From positions 1,488,001 to 1,552,000 of the forward strand of contig OY770025.1 in the NCBI GenBank assembly GCA_963669435.1: DNA of 64,000 bases, read 5' to 3'. Under the pieces are notes generated by a model, which made no database searches, was not told the DNA's origin, and saw nothing but the letters and a program-made list of their open reading frames with translations. Below are positions 25,267 through 33,246 of this stretch, one piece after another. This DNA is from CALJFL01 sp963669435 (lineage in GTDB: Bacteria > Pseudomonadota > Gammaproteobacteria > Pseudomonadales > Halieaceae). Positions within the stretch are counted from its first letter, which is position 1; the number at the start of each line of letters is the position of its first letter. The position numbers were made by a program, and so were the translations under genes.

Positions 25267-25378
25267 GGGGGTGTCCTTGGGTGGTGGGGACTAATATTTT
25301 AGCTTATGGCCTGCGAGTGGCGGGCTCGTGGAAAACAACAGGCTAATGCTAGGGCATTGTTCTTAAGCGGGAAAGTGG
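25267..25378. other. Short spacer before the tRNA-associated repeats
   Basis: No gene, promoter or clear structure is seen here. The first degenerate tRNA-associated repeat begins at 25379. Confidence 0.4.
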
Positions 25379-25531
25379 ACCCAGATGAATCAGAACAGCC
25401 TTTGGGCTGTTCTGACCCCAAGGGGCTTCGCCGCTGTGCGGCTCGTTGCAAACTGCTCCTACGGTCGCGGTTTGTCGAACGGCCAGTTCTCTCTTAGGAT
25501 AATCGTGCCAAACAAAAAACCCCGCGAATCC
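25379..25531 (-). repeat. tRNA-associated repeat, distal copy
   Basis: This unit of about 153 nt matches the copy at 25557-25711 over its length with scattered substitutions. It begins (plus strand) with ACCCAGAT, the sequence found in the tRNA-Val 3' half at 25738, and ends with a conserved box GCCAAACAAAAAACCCC. It holds a perfect 10-bp hairpin with arms CAGAACAGCC and GGCTGTTCTG, a CCCC/GGGG hairpin and a CAAACTG/CGGTTTG hairpin. It lies downstream of the tRNA in its transcription direction. Short frames through it are not credible genes. Confidence 0.7.
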
Positions 25532-25556
25532 AAGTAGGCTATCGTATGGCGATGTA

Positions 25557-25711
25557 ACCCAGATTGATCACATCAGGCTTAGGCCTGTTGTGACCCCTTC
25601 GGGGCGGCTACGCTTTGCTCCGCCGTCTAAAATGCTCCTTGGGTCGCATTTTTTCGAACGGCCAGTTCTTGCTTAGGATAATCATGCCAAACAAAAAACC
25701 CCCGCCTTACG
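25557..25711 (-). repeat. tRNA-associated repeat, proximal copy
   Basis: This copy starts 178 nt after the distal one, and the tRNA's own ACCCAGAT follows a further 181 nt on. It keeps the same order of hairpins with different paired bases: CACATCAGGC/GCCTGTTGTG (one mismatch), CCCC/GGGG, and AAAATGC/GCATTTT. A nearly invariant block of about 48 nt (from TCGAACGGCCAGTTCT to the AAAAAACCCC run) closes each unit. In this copy the end of the unit merges into the tRNA terminator. Confidence 0.7.
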
Positions 25712-25724
25712 GCGAGGGTTTTTT
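25693..25724 (-). terminator. Intrinsic terminator of tRNA-Val
   Basis: On the minus strand, CCCTCGCC and GGCGGGGG pair around a GTAA loop (one G-U), followed by TTTTTT. A-runs flank the other side, so it could also work in the opposite direction. It starts 4 nt after the tRNA 3' end. Confidence 0.85.
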
Positions 25725-25727
25725 ATT

Positions 25728-25804
<77 letters not shown>

Positions 25805-25863
25805 GTAATTTGGGCCGGGCATTATAAGGGCAGCCACGGCAATGCTCAACCTCTGTGCGGGGC

Positions 25864-27543
25864 TCAACGCAGGTAGCGCGAGGGGAACTCCTGACGGCAT
25901 TCACCCAACACCGTTTCTGCCTGTGCTGGCTGCTGTGTGGCCCGATAAATCCGTGCTAGTGAGGTGCAGGCCTGCTGCTGATAAGGCAGCACTTTACGTA
26001 CTTCTTCGAAGTAGCGTATAGCCGGACCGGCCTGCCCGCTCGCAGCCAGGCCGTGCGCATAGCCCAGCGTCTGGTAAGGACCGGGTTCGCCGGATGCATA
26101 GTCGTCGGGCAAATCGATGTCAGCGCGCGCCAGCATAAAGCCCGCGGCATCGCGGTACACCGGCTGCCAGCGGCCCGACGCCACCAATTCAGTCAGCTTT
26201 TGAACGCCGTTGTTACGTTGATTGGGCCAGATAATGTACTTTGCGCCACTGCGTTCTATATCACCGATCCAATCCGGTCCACCGCGTAGGACCGCCACAT
26301 AAGCGTTGTAGGTGTCGGCATCGTAAAGGGTATCCGCGCGACCGTCGATAAACACTTTCAGCCGCCCGTCGGTGCGCCAGTGAATGTATCCGCCCCAGTT
26401 GTACAGCGCGTACACTTTGCCGCTAATTTGATTGGCCTCGATGAAATCAAGCATATCAATCGGATAGCTGTATTCGGCAACCAGGTAATGAAAGGACGGC
26501 CCCGAGCTCAGCGGATAGGGTTGCAGGCGTAGCAGCGCGATGATGACACCAAGCGTCGCCAGCCCGATACGCAGTTTTGAAAAGCGCGTGGAGCTGAAGC
26601 ACAGTGCGACCAACGGCGCCAGCATCACCGCCAGGGAAATCGCGTAGATCGGAATAAAACGGCGGCTGGTAAGCGCCATCGCCAGGGTCAACGCCGTTAG
26701 CATTATGCCTTCCCAGGGAATGCTAGTGCGTTTGCGAATCGCCGGTATCGCGTACAGCACCGCTGCCACCGGCGCCCACATAAAATAGAAAAACAGGGGT
26801 GATCGAATACCGCCAGGTGAAAAGGGTGACTGCCACTCGGCCAGTTGGCGGAAGGGAGAACTCTGGTCAAACGCGTACTTCAGCGGATACAGGAACACAC
26901 CAAAGCCGGATGGATTTAACAGACAGGCAGCGGCACAGGCCAGGCCAATGAGAAATGCGCGCTGAATATTGGCCACACTCATCTCGCGCCACGGGAACAG
27001 CAAAATGCCCAAAGCCATCAGGCCAAAGAAAAAGCCCCCGTGCATGTTTACCCACAGTACAAAGAACAGGGCCAGAGCCCAGGTGGGAAAGCGCCTGCCC
27101 AGCAGCATTGCCAGGAGAATCGCGAAATTCAACAATGTATAAAGATGGGGGCGAACATCGATAAATGGCGCGGCAATCGCCACCGCGACGGCGGAACACA
27201 AGAAACCTGCCAACTGGCTTTTAGTCTCCCGGGCCAGCCCGTATTGCAGGGTAGCGAACGTGGCCAGCACAACCAGCCACTTCCAATACACGATAGATGG
27301 CACGCCCAGCAGCGAGACCCAGCTGTAATAGACGATGTCAGCCAACCACTCGTGGTTTAACCAGTCTTCACCGTGGTGGGTGAAAGACCAGTCATCCACC
27401 ATCCACGGTGTGCCGGTCTGGAATAATTCCCTGCCAGCCGCCAGGTGCCACCACATATCCGAGCCCATCATTTCGGTAAAGCCGAAAGACAGGAACATCA
27501 GCAGGCCAGCTGCCATCCACAGTGGGCGTTCAAAAGTGTTCAT
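25864..27543 (-). CDS. Polytopic membrane protein with C-terminal TPR-like segment
   Basis: The 559-residue product has about ten to twelve membrane helices, an early periplasmic-loop motif SDMWWHLAAGRELFQTG and a second WLNHEWLADIVYY. A soluble region includes DGRADTLYD and IIWPNQRN. The last 70 residues form a TPR-like repeat (YAHGLAASGQAGPAIRYFEEV, SLARIYRATQQPAQAETVL). The fold suggests a GT-C-type or O-antigen/exopolysaccharide-related membrane protein, but no defined family was recognised. It lies 11 nt after the GT2 gene on the same strand and is the last gene of the glycosylation cluster. Confidence 0.6.
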   Translation of the reverse strand: MNTFERPLWMAAGLLMFLSFGFTEMMGSDMWWHLAAGRELFQTGTPWMVDDWSFTHHGEDWLNHEWLADIVYYSWVSLLGVPSIVYWKWLVVLATFATLQYGLARETKSQLAGFLCSAVAVAIAAPFIDVRPHLYTLLNFAILLAMLLGRRFPTWALALFFVLWVNMHGGFFFGLMALGILLFPWREMSVANIQRAFLIGLACAAACLLNPSGFGVFLYPLKYAFDQSSPFRQLAEWQSPFSPGGIRSPLFFYFMWAPVAAVLYAIPAIRKRTSIPWEGIMLTALTLAMALTSRRFIPIYAISLAVMLAPLVALCFSSTRFSKLRIGLATLGVIIALLRLQPYPLSSGPSFHYLVAEYSYPIDMLDFIEANQISGKVYALYNWGGYIHWRTDGRLKVFIDGRADTLYDADTYNAYVAVLRGGPDWIGDIERSGAKYIIWPNQRNNGVQKLTELVASGRWQPVYRDAAGFMLARADIDLPDDYASGEPGPYQTLGYAHGLAASGQAGPAIRYFEEVRKVLPYQQQACTSLARIYRATQQPAQAETVLGECRQEFPSRYLR

Positions 27544-27554
27544 ATGCGATCGAC

Positions 27555-28502
27555 CTAGCCCGGCGTTGATGAGCGACCATTCTCGCTGGGGTGATAGCCC
27601 TTGAGAAAGTACAGCGCCCGCCCTTTCGACTCGTCATAGGTGCGCCCCACATATTCGCCAATAATGCCGAGGCAAATCAGCTGAATGCCGCCGAGGAAGA
27701 GGATGATCAACACCAGCGAAGGGTAACCGGGCACGTCGGTGCCAAAGAACAGGGTCCGTAGCAGAAAATACGAGCCATACAGGAACGACAACCCGGATGT
27801 GAGAATGCCCAGATAGGTCGCAACTTTCAGCGGCAACGCCGAGAAGGAAGTAATGCCCTCCATCGCAAAGTTCCACAAGCGCCAGTAATTCCACTTCGTT
27901 GTGCCGGCCGCGCGGGGCGTGCGCACATAGGGCACCGCGATCTGGGGGAAACCAATCCAGGCGTACAGGCCCTTCATGTAGCGATGACGCTCAGGTAGAG
28001 ACTGCAATGCATCAACCGCTCGCCTGCTGAGCAGGCGATAGTCGCCCACGTCGGGCGGGATCTCCACGTCGGACAGAAAATTTATGACGCGGTAAAACCA
28101 TTTGGCGGTGAATTTTTTCAGCCAGGGTTCACCCTGCCGATCCGTGCGGCGGCCGTAAACCACATCGTAGCCATCACGCCAGTGGCGTAAAAATTCTGGA
28201 ATAAGTGACGGGGGGTCCTGCAGGTCAGCGTCAATGATAATGACAGCATCACCCGCTGCATGGTCCAAACCGGCAGAAAGTGCCACCTCTTTACCGAAGT
28301 TTCTGCTCAGTTCGAGGATCGCAACTTTCGGTTTCTCTGCGCGAAAGCCCGCCATCAGTTCCACCGAGGCGTCGGTGCTGCCGTCGTCAACGTAGATCAA
28401 TTCGTAGTCTTCGCCGGTCTGGTCAATAACATCACAGACCTCGCGGTGGAACACGGCCAGCACTTCCGCTTCGTTATGGACGGGAACGATTATGGATAGC
28501 AT
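27555..28502 (-). CDS. Family 2 glycosyltransferase, GtrB/DPM1-like polyprenyl-phosphate sugar transferase
   Basis: The 315-residue product has a GT-A domain: IIVPVHNEAEVL, the VDDGSTDAS nucleotide site, the DADLQDPP metal-binding motif, SRNFGKEVALSAGLDHA, and two C-terminal membrane helices (SGLSFLYGSYFLLRTLFF and LVLIILFLGGIQLICLG). This is the layout of GtrB and bactoprenol glucosyl/mannosyl transferases, which charge undecaprenyl phosphate. I chose the ATG at 28502 (MLSIIVPV); an upstream ATG adds nine residues. With GtrA next to it and a GT-C enzyme, it forms a complete lipid-linked sugar pathway. Confidence 0.87.
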   Translation of the reverse strand: MLSIIVPVHNEAEVLAVFHREVCDVIDQTGEDYELIYVDDGSTDASVELMAGFRAEKPKVAILELSRNFGKEVALSAGLDHAAGDAVIIIDADLQDPPSLIPEFLRHWRDGYDVVYGRRTDRQGEPWLKKFTAKWFYRVINFLSDVEIPPDVGDYRLLSRRAVDALQSLPERHRYMKGLYAWIGFPQIAVPYVRTPRAAGTTKWNYWRLWNFAMEGITSFSALPLKVATYLGILTSGLSFLYGSYFLLRTLFFGTDVPGYPSLVLIILFLGGIQLICLGIIGEYVGRTYDESKGRALYFLKGYHPSENGRSSTPG

Positions 28503-28536
28503 CGACAAAGGCCCTTGCCCTGCGCACAAAGCTCAT

Positions 28537-28914
28537 TCATACACGGAATACCCAGACGTTTGCAACAACGAAGTTCCAGGTCAGCACCGCGGCCATCGCC
28601 ACGGCCTGGCAAACAAGGTAATTGAGCGACAGTGTCACGCTACCGAGGTGCATCAGCCCAGCATTTATAAGGAAGCCACAACCAATCATCGTCAGGTAGC
28701 GCATCGCCGTCCTGCCATGGGGTGCGGGCTCCGCGAAGGTCCAACTGTAGTGCATAAAGTAATTGAACATAACGGCGACAACGAAACCAACGCTGCTGGC
28801 GCTGGTAGCATCCAATCCAAATGCCTCGACGCCGAGATACAGCAGCAGGTAGTGGATTACCGCCGTCGCGATTCCCACCAGCACAAACCGGATCAGGCGG
28901 CCCTTATCCGCCAT
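28537..28914 (-). CDS. GtrA-family membrane protein (putative lipid-linked sugar flippase)
   Basis: The 125-residue product has four membrane helices and the GtrA pattern: LIRFVLVGIATAVIHYLLLY at the start, SVGFVVAVMFNYFMHYSWTF in the middle, and RYLTMIGCGFLINAGLM later. GtrA proteins are thought to flip polyprenyl-phosphate sugars to the periplasm. It overlaps the end of the upstream GT-C gene by 11 nt and precedes the GtrB-type gene by 34 nt. Confidence 0.85.
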   Translation of the reverse strand: MADKGRLIRFVLVGIATAVIHYLLLYLGVEAFGLDATSASSVGFVVAVMFNYFMHYSWTFAEPAPHGRTAMRYLTMIGCGFLINAGLMHLGSVTLSLNYLVCQAVAMAAVLTWNFVVANVWVFRV

Positions 28915-30628
28915 CCGTTATCCGCCAGATATGGATGTCACCAACAAGTATTTGAAACGTGCCGTAGAATGCCGAATGCAGCAAGAGTTCCGGCATAAAG
29001 TTAACCACCTCGAAGGCAGTATCAGCTTCCAGATTAGGGTGCTGGCCAGCCAGTGCCCGCCGATAAAAAGTTGCGTATTCGGGCCGCGTCTTGACCAGGC
29101 GATCCAGGTTTCCCACGAGCGGGCCGTTTAACTCATTGGCAAACGCCGTGTCATACCAGTTTTCACTCAGCACCAGGTACTGTGCCAGCTGCATCGAGGC
29201 AGCATCGCCCTGGGCATACTCAGGGGTAAACAATCTATGGGCACCAGCGAACTGTGCGGGCGGGTTTACGTAAAAGCTATAGAAGACTCGCTCGGGTCTG
29301 TTCGACGTATACCAATCCCGCATAGCGATGCGTGGGTCCTGGTGGTAGTCCTGCTCAATGTCCAGCGCCAGCAAGGCCGGCCAGGCGAGAAATAGCATCA
29401 ATGCCCAGCGCTTGGCAGACCAACGAGAGTGCCAAAAGCCAATACTGGCCAGTAGCACAGCGATTGGAATAAGCGGCAGATAATGGCGATAGTAGGTTAC
29501 CGCTGACAGCAGCATCATAAACAGCAGGAAGATCAACAGCGGTAAAAGGCACAACCAGCGCTCGTACATTGCAGGACGTTCAAGCACCGCCTTGATACCA
29601 CGCGGAATAAACAGGAAAGCGGGCAACCCAAGTCCTACCAGCAATACGACGGGCACATTAAGCAGGTTGCGCAGCCACTTATTCCACCCAATCGCCGCAT
29701 AGCCGGTGCCAAAGGGTGTCGTCAAATTACCCGTGGTGTAGGCCGCAAAGAGGTCTACCAGGCTCAAGCCAAAAGCCATCAACGGGACCAGCAACCAGAC
29801 AATGCGCATCGGTACAGGAAGCTTGCGCCAGGGTACCAGCAGGTAGAAAACCGCAAACAGCGGTAAGACCAACAACAATGGAAAGGCGCTGTTAGTCGCG
29901 GCGGCTACCAGCGTGACACTCGCCAGGACGAGGACAACCAGGCGGGAAAAGTTCAGGCCCTGAGTAAGGTAAGACCAGGCCTGGGGCGGTAGAAAAGCCA
30001 GGAAGGCGAAAGGCGCGAAAACCCAGTACTTGGTCCCGACCACCAAGATCAATAAAACCAGGCTAAGGAGTATGCGTCCGGGGGATCGATGTTTATGCGC
30101 CGCGACCACCGACACCAGAAACAGGTAAATGAAAAATGCAGAAGGAGCATCGACCGTACCACTGTGTGATTCGCTGAGATGAAATCCCGACAGCGCCAAC
30201 AACGCCCCTGCGGTCCAGGCAATTTGCGGTTTCTGGGGCAACAATTGCAGCGCCAAAACCGCCAATACAACAACCGTCATTGCCCCGAGGATTGCTGAGT
30301 AGCTGCGGGCAATCAAGATGTGGCCCGGACTGTGGCAATACTGCTTTACCCGAGCCGCATCCCCGACAATATCCGCAGGGGGCGGTTGTCCGAGGAGATC
30401 CGCGATTGCGATGGTTTGCCTGCCCACCAGCGTGGAATATTCGAACCCTTCCAGCGCCGCGCGACAGGAACCACCCTCATCAAAGTTAACCAGGGTGAAA
30501 CTGCCGGGGCCGTCCCATCCCCAGCCAACTGTCTGTGCACTGTAAAGCCTGGGGATCAGCGCCAGGATAAAAAGGGCGAACAGGGGCAAGGCGCGATAGC
30601 GCCAGAACACTTTACTTGCCGCAGACAT
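28904..30628 (-). CDS. GT-C/PMT-like integral membrane glycosyltransferase
   Basis: The 574-residue product (start at MSAASKVFWRYRAL, 30628; upstream in-frame ATG at 30724 adds 32 charged residues) has about eleven helices and the first-loop acidic motif VNFDEGG, as in PMT/ArnT-type (GT39/GT83-like) enzymes that take sugar from polyprenyl phosphate. A large soluble C-terminal domain contains SNRPERVFYSFYVNPP. The acceptor (lipid A, glycan or protein) is unknown. It heads the four-gene minus-strand cluster. Confidence 0.72.
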   Translation of the reverse strand: MSAASKVFWRYRALPLFALFILALIPRLYSAQTVGWGWDGPGSFTLVNFDEGGSCRAALEGFEYSTLVGRQTIAIADLLGQPPPADIVGDAARVKQYCHSPGHILIARSYSAILGAMTVVVLAVLALQLLPQKPQIAWTAGALLALSGFHLSESHSGTVDAPSAFFIYLFLVSVVAAHKHRSPGRILLSLVLLILVVGTKYWVFAPFAFLAFLPPQAWSYLTQGLNFSRLVVLVLASVTLVAAATNSAFPLLLVLPLFAVFYLLVPWRKLPVPMRIVWLLVPLMAFGLSLVDLFAAYTTGNLTTPFGTGYAAIGWNKWLRNLLNVPVVLLVGLGLPAFLFIPRGIKAVLERPAMYERWLCLLPLLIFLLFMMLLSAVTYYRHYLPLIPIAVLLASIGFWHSRWSAKRWALMLFLAWPALLALDIEQDYHQDPRIAMRDWYTSNRPERVFYSFYVNPPAQFAGAHRLFTPEYAQGDAASMQLAQYLVLSENWYDTAFANELNGPLVGNLDRLVKTRPEYATFYRRALAGQHPNLEADTAFEVVNFMPELLLHSAFYGTFQILVGDIHIWRITDGG

Positions 30629-31159
30629 TTGGCCCCGAGAACGTTTTGTTTCGTGCGATTGTACTGACTTGCGTTCGCGGTCGCGACCGCGCGCTGAAAC
30701 CAGGTGCGGAGACAGAACACTCACTGCCCGGCAGGAGTTCCTGGATAGAAATGCCGCAACTGCGCCCGGCTCTCGAAATTCGTACCAGGGACAGGTTTTA
30801 ATTCCATTTAGTATCTAAAAACAGATTTGTTAGTAGCAAAACAGTCTAAAAACCTTGCAAAGTATGTGGGAATTTGCGGCGAAAATCGGCGAACGTGTAA
30901 TTTTTAGCCTATTTTAATAAACAATAATTCTATAAACACTGTTTCAATATTATTGAATCATATAAAAATCCTGCGCCACCGTACCGGGGCTAGCCTGCGT
31001 TAGGGCCGGTGCTATACTCGGGCGAACGCCGCATCACGCGGGCCGCGAGGGCGGGTGAGACGGCGGTTGGTAGGGTTCCAGTTGATCGTCTGGCAGCTTT
31101 GACTGCCGATCACTGGGTTCCGTGTTTGTTGGCTTCGACATTAATAAAGAGAGAGCTGC
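30629..31159. promoter_or_regulatory. AT-rich gap with an extended -10 promoter and leader hairpin
   Basis: The 530-nt gap splits in two. Positions 30795-30965 are strikingly AT-rich for this region, with runs such as TTTTAATAAACAATAATTC, and probably hold the promoter of the glycosylation cluster. Nearer the next gene, TGCTATACT around 31010-31018 is an extended -10 element. The leader contains a long hairpin (31078-31116) with outer CCAGT/ACTGG and GATC/GATC pairing and an inner GGCAG-CTTTGA-CTGCC stem. AAGAGAGAG precedes the ATG at 31160. Confidence 0.45.
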
Positions 31160-31714
31160 ATGAAACGCCACTACTACATCAGTGATGACCTGGATGATCT
31201 GGAAATTGTCGAGCGCGACCTGGAGGCGGCTGGCGTCACCACCCCCCAGATTCACGTGCTCAGCGATGACGACGCGGGTCTTGAAGAACACCACCTGCAC
31301 CAGGTGGAGGCCGTGCTCAAGAAAGATGTTGTGCATGGCACCGAAATGGGTGCCGTCGTGGGCGTGATCGCCGCGGCAGCCGTACTGGCACTGGCGTATT
31401 TCTCTGGTCTCACCGAAACCTATACCTGGGTGCCAGCCATTTTTCTGGCGGTAGTGGTTCTCGGTTTCTGTACCTGGGAAGGTGGCCTGATTGGTATTCA
31501 GGAGCCCCATGTGGATTTCAAACGCTTTCAGGAAGATCTGAAAGCTGGCCGCCACGTGCTGTTCGTCGACGTCGACCCGGAGCAGGAAGACACCCTCCGT
31601 GATATCACCGGTCAACATCCAAAGCTTGTTCCCGCGGGTGAGGGAGCGGCGACCCCGAGAATGGTGGTCAAGGCGCAGGAGAAATTCTCCGAATTCATGA
31701 AAACTGCACCTTGA
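31160..31714 (+). CDS. Membrane protein of unknown function upstream of the oxidase operon
   Basis: The 184-residue product has a cytoplasmic N-terminal part rich in acidic residues and His (EEHHLHQVEAV), two membrane helices near residues 63-80 and 88-105, and a C-terminal soluble domain ending near KAQEKFSEFMK. The order (alpha/beta sensor-like part, GTEMGAVVG hairpin, helices) resembles small stress-associated membrane proteins, but I do not recognise the family. It lies 92 nt before the cytochrome oxidase subunit II gene; whether it belongs to that operon is unknown. Confidence 0.6.
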   Translation: MKRHYYISDDLDDLEIVERDLEAAGVTTPQIHVLSDDDAGLEEHHLHQVEAVLKKDVVHGTEMGAVVGVIAAAAVLALAYFSGLTETYTWVPAIFLAVVVLGFCTWEGGLIGIQEPHVDFKRFQEDLKAGRHVLFVDVDPEQEDTLRDITGQHPKLVPAGEGAATPRMVVKAQEKFSEFMKTAP

Positions 31715-31806
31715 ACCGGGCCCACCAAAGCAACCGGCAGGGAACACTCTGTATCGATTAAGCCAGCTGGCAGGACAACAATAAGAAAGCCATTGACGGA
31801 GGCAAT

Positions 31807-33159
31807 ATGAAATTAGCGATCGTGCTGGTCCTGCTGGTAGTGGGATCACTGGTATTCCACTGGCTCAGTCCCTGGTGGTTTACCCCACTGGCATCCAATT
31901 GGAGCACGGTCGACACCACTATAGACATTACCTTCATTATTACCGGCATAGTATTCGTGGCGGTAAACCTGTTCATGGCCTACGCCGTTTATCGCTACCG
32001 CTTCAACCCTGAGCGCCGCGCCAATTACGAACCCGAAAACAAGAAACTTGAAACCTGGCTCACCGTGATCACGGGTATCGGCGTGGCTGCCATGCTGGCG
32101 CCCGGCCTGGTGGTATGGGCTGACTTCATCGACGTACCGGAAGAAGCCGATGTCATCGAAGCGGTCGGCGAGCAATGGCAATGGAGATATCGCCTGCCTG
32201 GCGCTGACGGTGTACTTGGCGAAGTGGATTCGCGCTATGTCAGCCAGAAGAACCCACTGGGAATAAGCCCTAACGACGAGGCTGGAGCAGACGACATACT
32301 GGTGATGGACAGCGAGCTGCACCTGCCCATTGACCGCCCGGTCAAAGTACTACTGCGCTCCAAGGACGTATTGCATAACTTCGCTGTTCCCCAGTTCCGG
32401 GTAAAAATGGACCTGGTGCCTGGAATGGTGAGTTATGTGTGGTTTACCCCCACGCGTACCGGCAAGTTCGACATCCTGTGTATGGAGCTGTGCGGTATCG
32501 CGCACTACGCCATGCGCGGTCACGTGGTGGTCGAGGAACAGGAGGATTATGACGCCTGGGTCGCCAGGCAAACTACCTGGAGCGACATCCAGGGCATTCC
32601 CGATGGCGACCCGGTTGTCGGTAAAGCCAGCTACATGGTGTGCGCCTCATGCCACGGCCAACAAGGTGAAGGCAATGTCGCCCTGAATGCACCACGGCTC
32701 GCCGGACTTCCCGATTGGTATGTCGAGCGCCAGTTGCACTACTACAAAGCTGGCGTGCGCGGCGCCCATGAAAAAGACACTTACGGCCAGCAGATGGCAC
32801 CCATGGCCGGCGTATTGGCCGATGATCACGCGGTGCGCAGCGTGGCCACCTATATTGCCAGCCTGGATGCGACAGCCCCGGAAAATACACTGGGCGGAGA
32901 TCCCTCACGTGGTGCAGCACATTACACCTCCTGTGGTGCCTGTCACGGTGTAGAAGGCCAGGGTAACTTTGCCCTGCAGGCACCGCGCCTGGCCGGGCAG
33001 GACGACTGGTACATGAAAAGGCAACTTGAAAACTTTCGCCTGGGCATTCGCGGTACGCACCAGGACGATAACTACGGTCACCAGATGGTATTGATGGCGC
33101 GTTCACTGCAGAACGAACAATCCATCAATGACCTGATGGCTTACCTGGGCTCGCTGTAG
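31807..33159 (+). CDS. coxB: Cytochrome c oxidase subunit II with two fused c-type haem domains
   Basis: The 450-residue product has two N-terminal membrane helix regions, then a cupredoxin domain with the CuA site CMELCGIAHYAM and an upstream His in VLHNFAVPQF. After it come two cytochrome c domains with CASCHG at residue 279 and CGACHG at residue 376, each followed by a Met candidate for axial ligation (QQMAPMAG, HQMVLMAR). caa3-type subunit II usually has one haem domain; two is less common. The second N-terminal segment could be a helical hairpin. It heads the oxidase gene cluster. Confidence 0.92.
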   Translation: MKLAIVLVLLVVGSLVFHWLSPWWFTPLASNWSTVDTTIDITFIITGIVFVAVNLFMAYAVYRYRFNPERRANYEPENKKLETWLTVITGIGVAAMLAPGLVVWADFIDVPEEADVIEAVGEQWQWRYRLPGADGVLGEVDSRYVSQKNPLGISPNDEAGADDILVMDSELHLPIDRPVKVLLRSKDVLHNFAVPQFRVKMDLVPGMVSYVWFTPTRTGKFDILCMELCGIAHYAMRGHVVVEEQEDYDAWVARQTTWSDIQGIPDGDPVVGKASYMVCASCHGQQGEGNVALNAPRLAGLPDWYVERQLHYYKAGVRGAHEKDTYGQQMAPMAGVLADDHAVRSVATYIASLDATAPENTLGGDPSRGAAHYTSCGACHGVEGQGNFALQAPRLAGQDDWYMKRQLENFRLGIRGTHQDDNYGHQMVLMARSLQNEQSINDLMAYLGSL

Positions 33160-33246
33160 CAAGGGTATTTTTATAACGCAGTATTAACAGCGCTGCTTAT
33201 TAGGCGACAACCCGGGCAAACGATATAAGAGGACGAGGACGACAAC

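Noticed and set aside
25305..25497. Small plus-strand gene of 63 codons
   Set aside because: It runs through the tRNA-associated repeat and its hairpins; no ribosome site or conservation signal.
30795..30965. AT-rich stretch as a replication origin
   Set aside because: No dnaA gene and no cluster of DnaA boxes were seen; a promoter region is a simpler reading.
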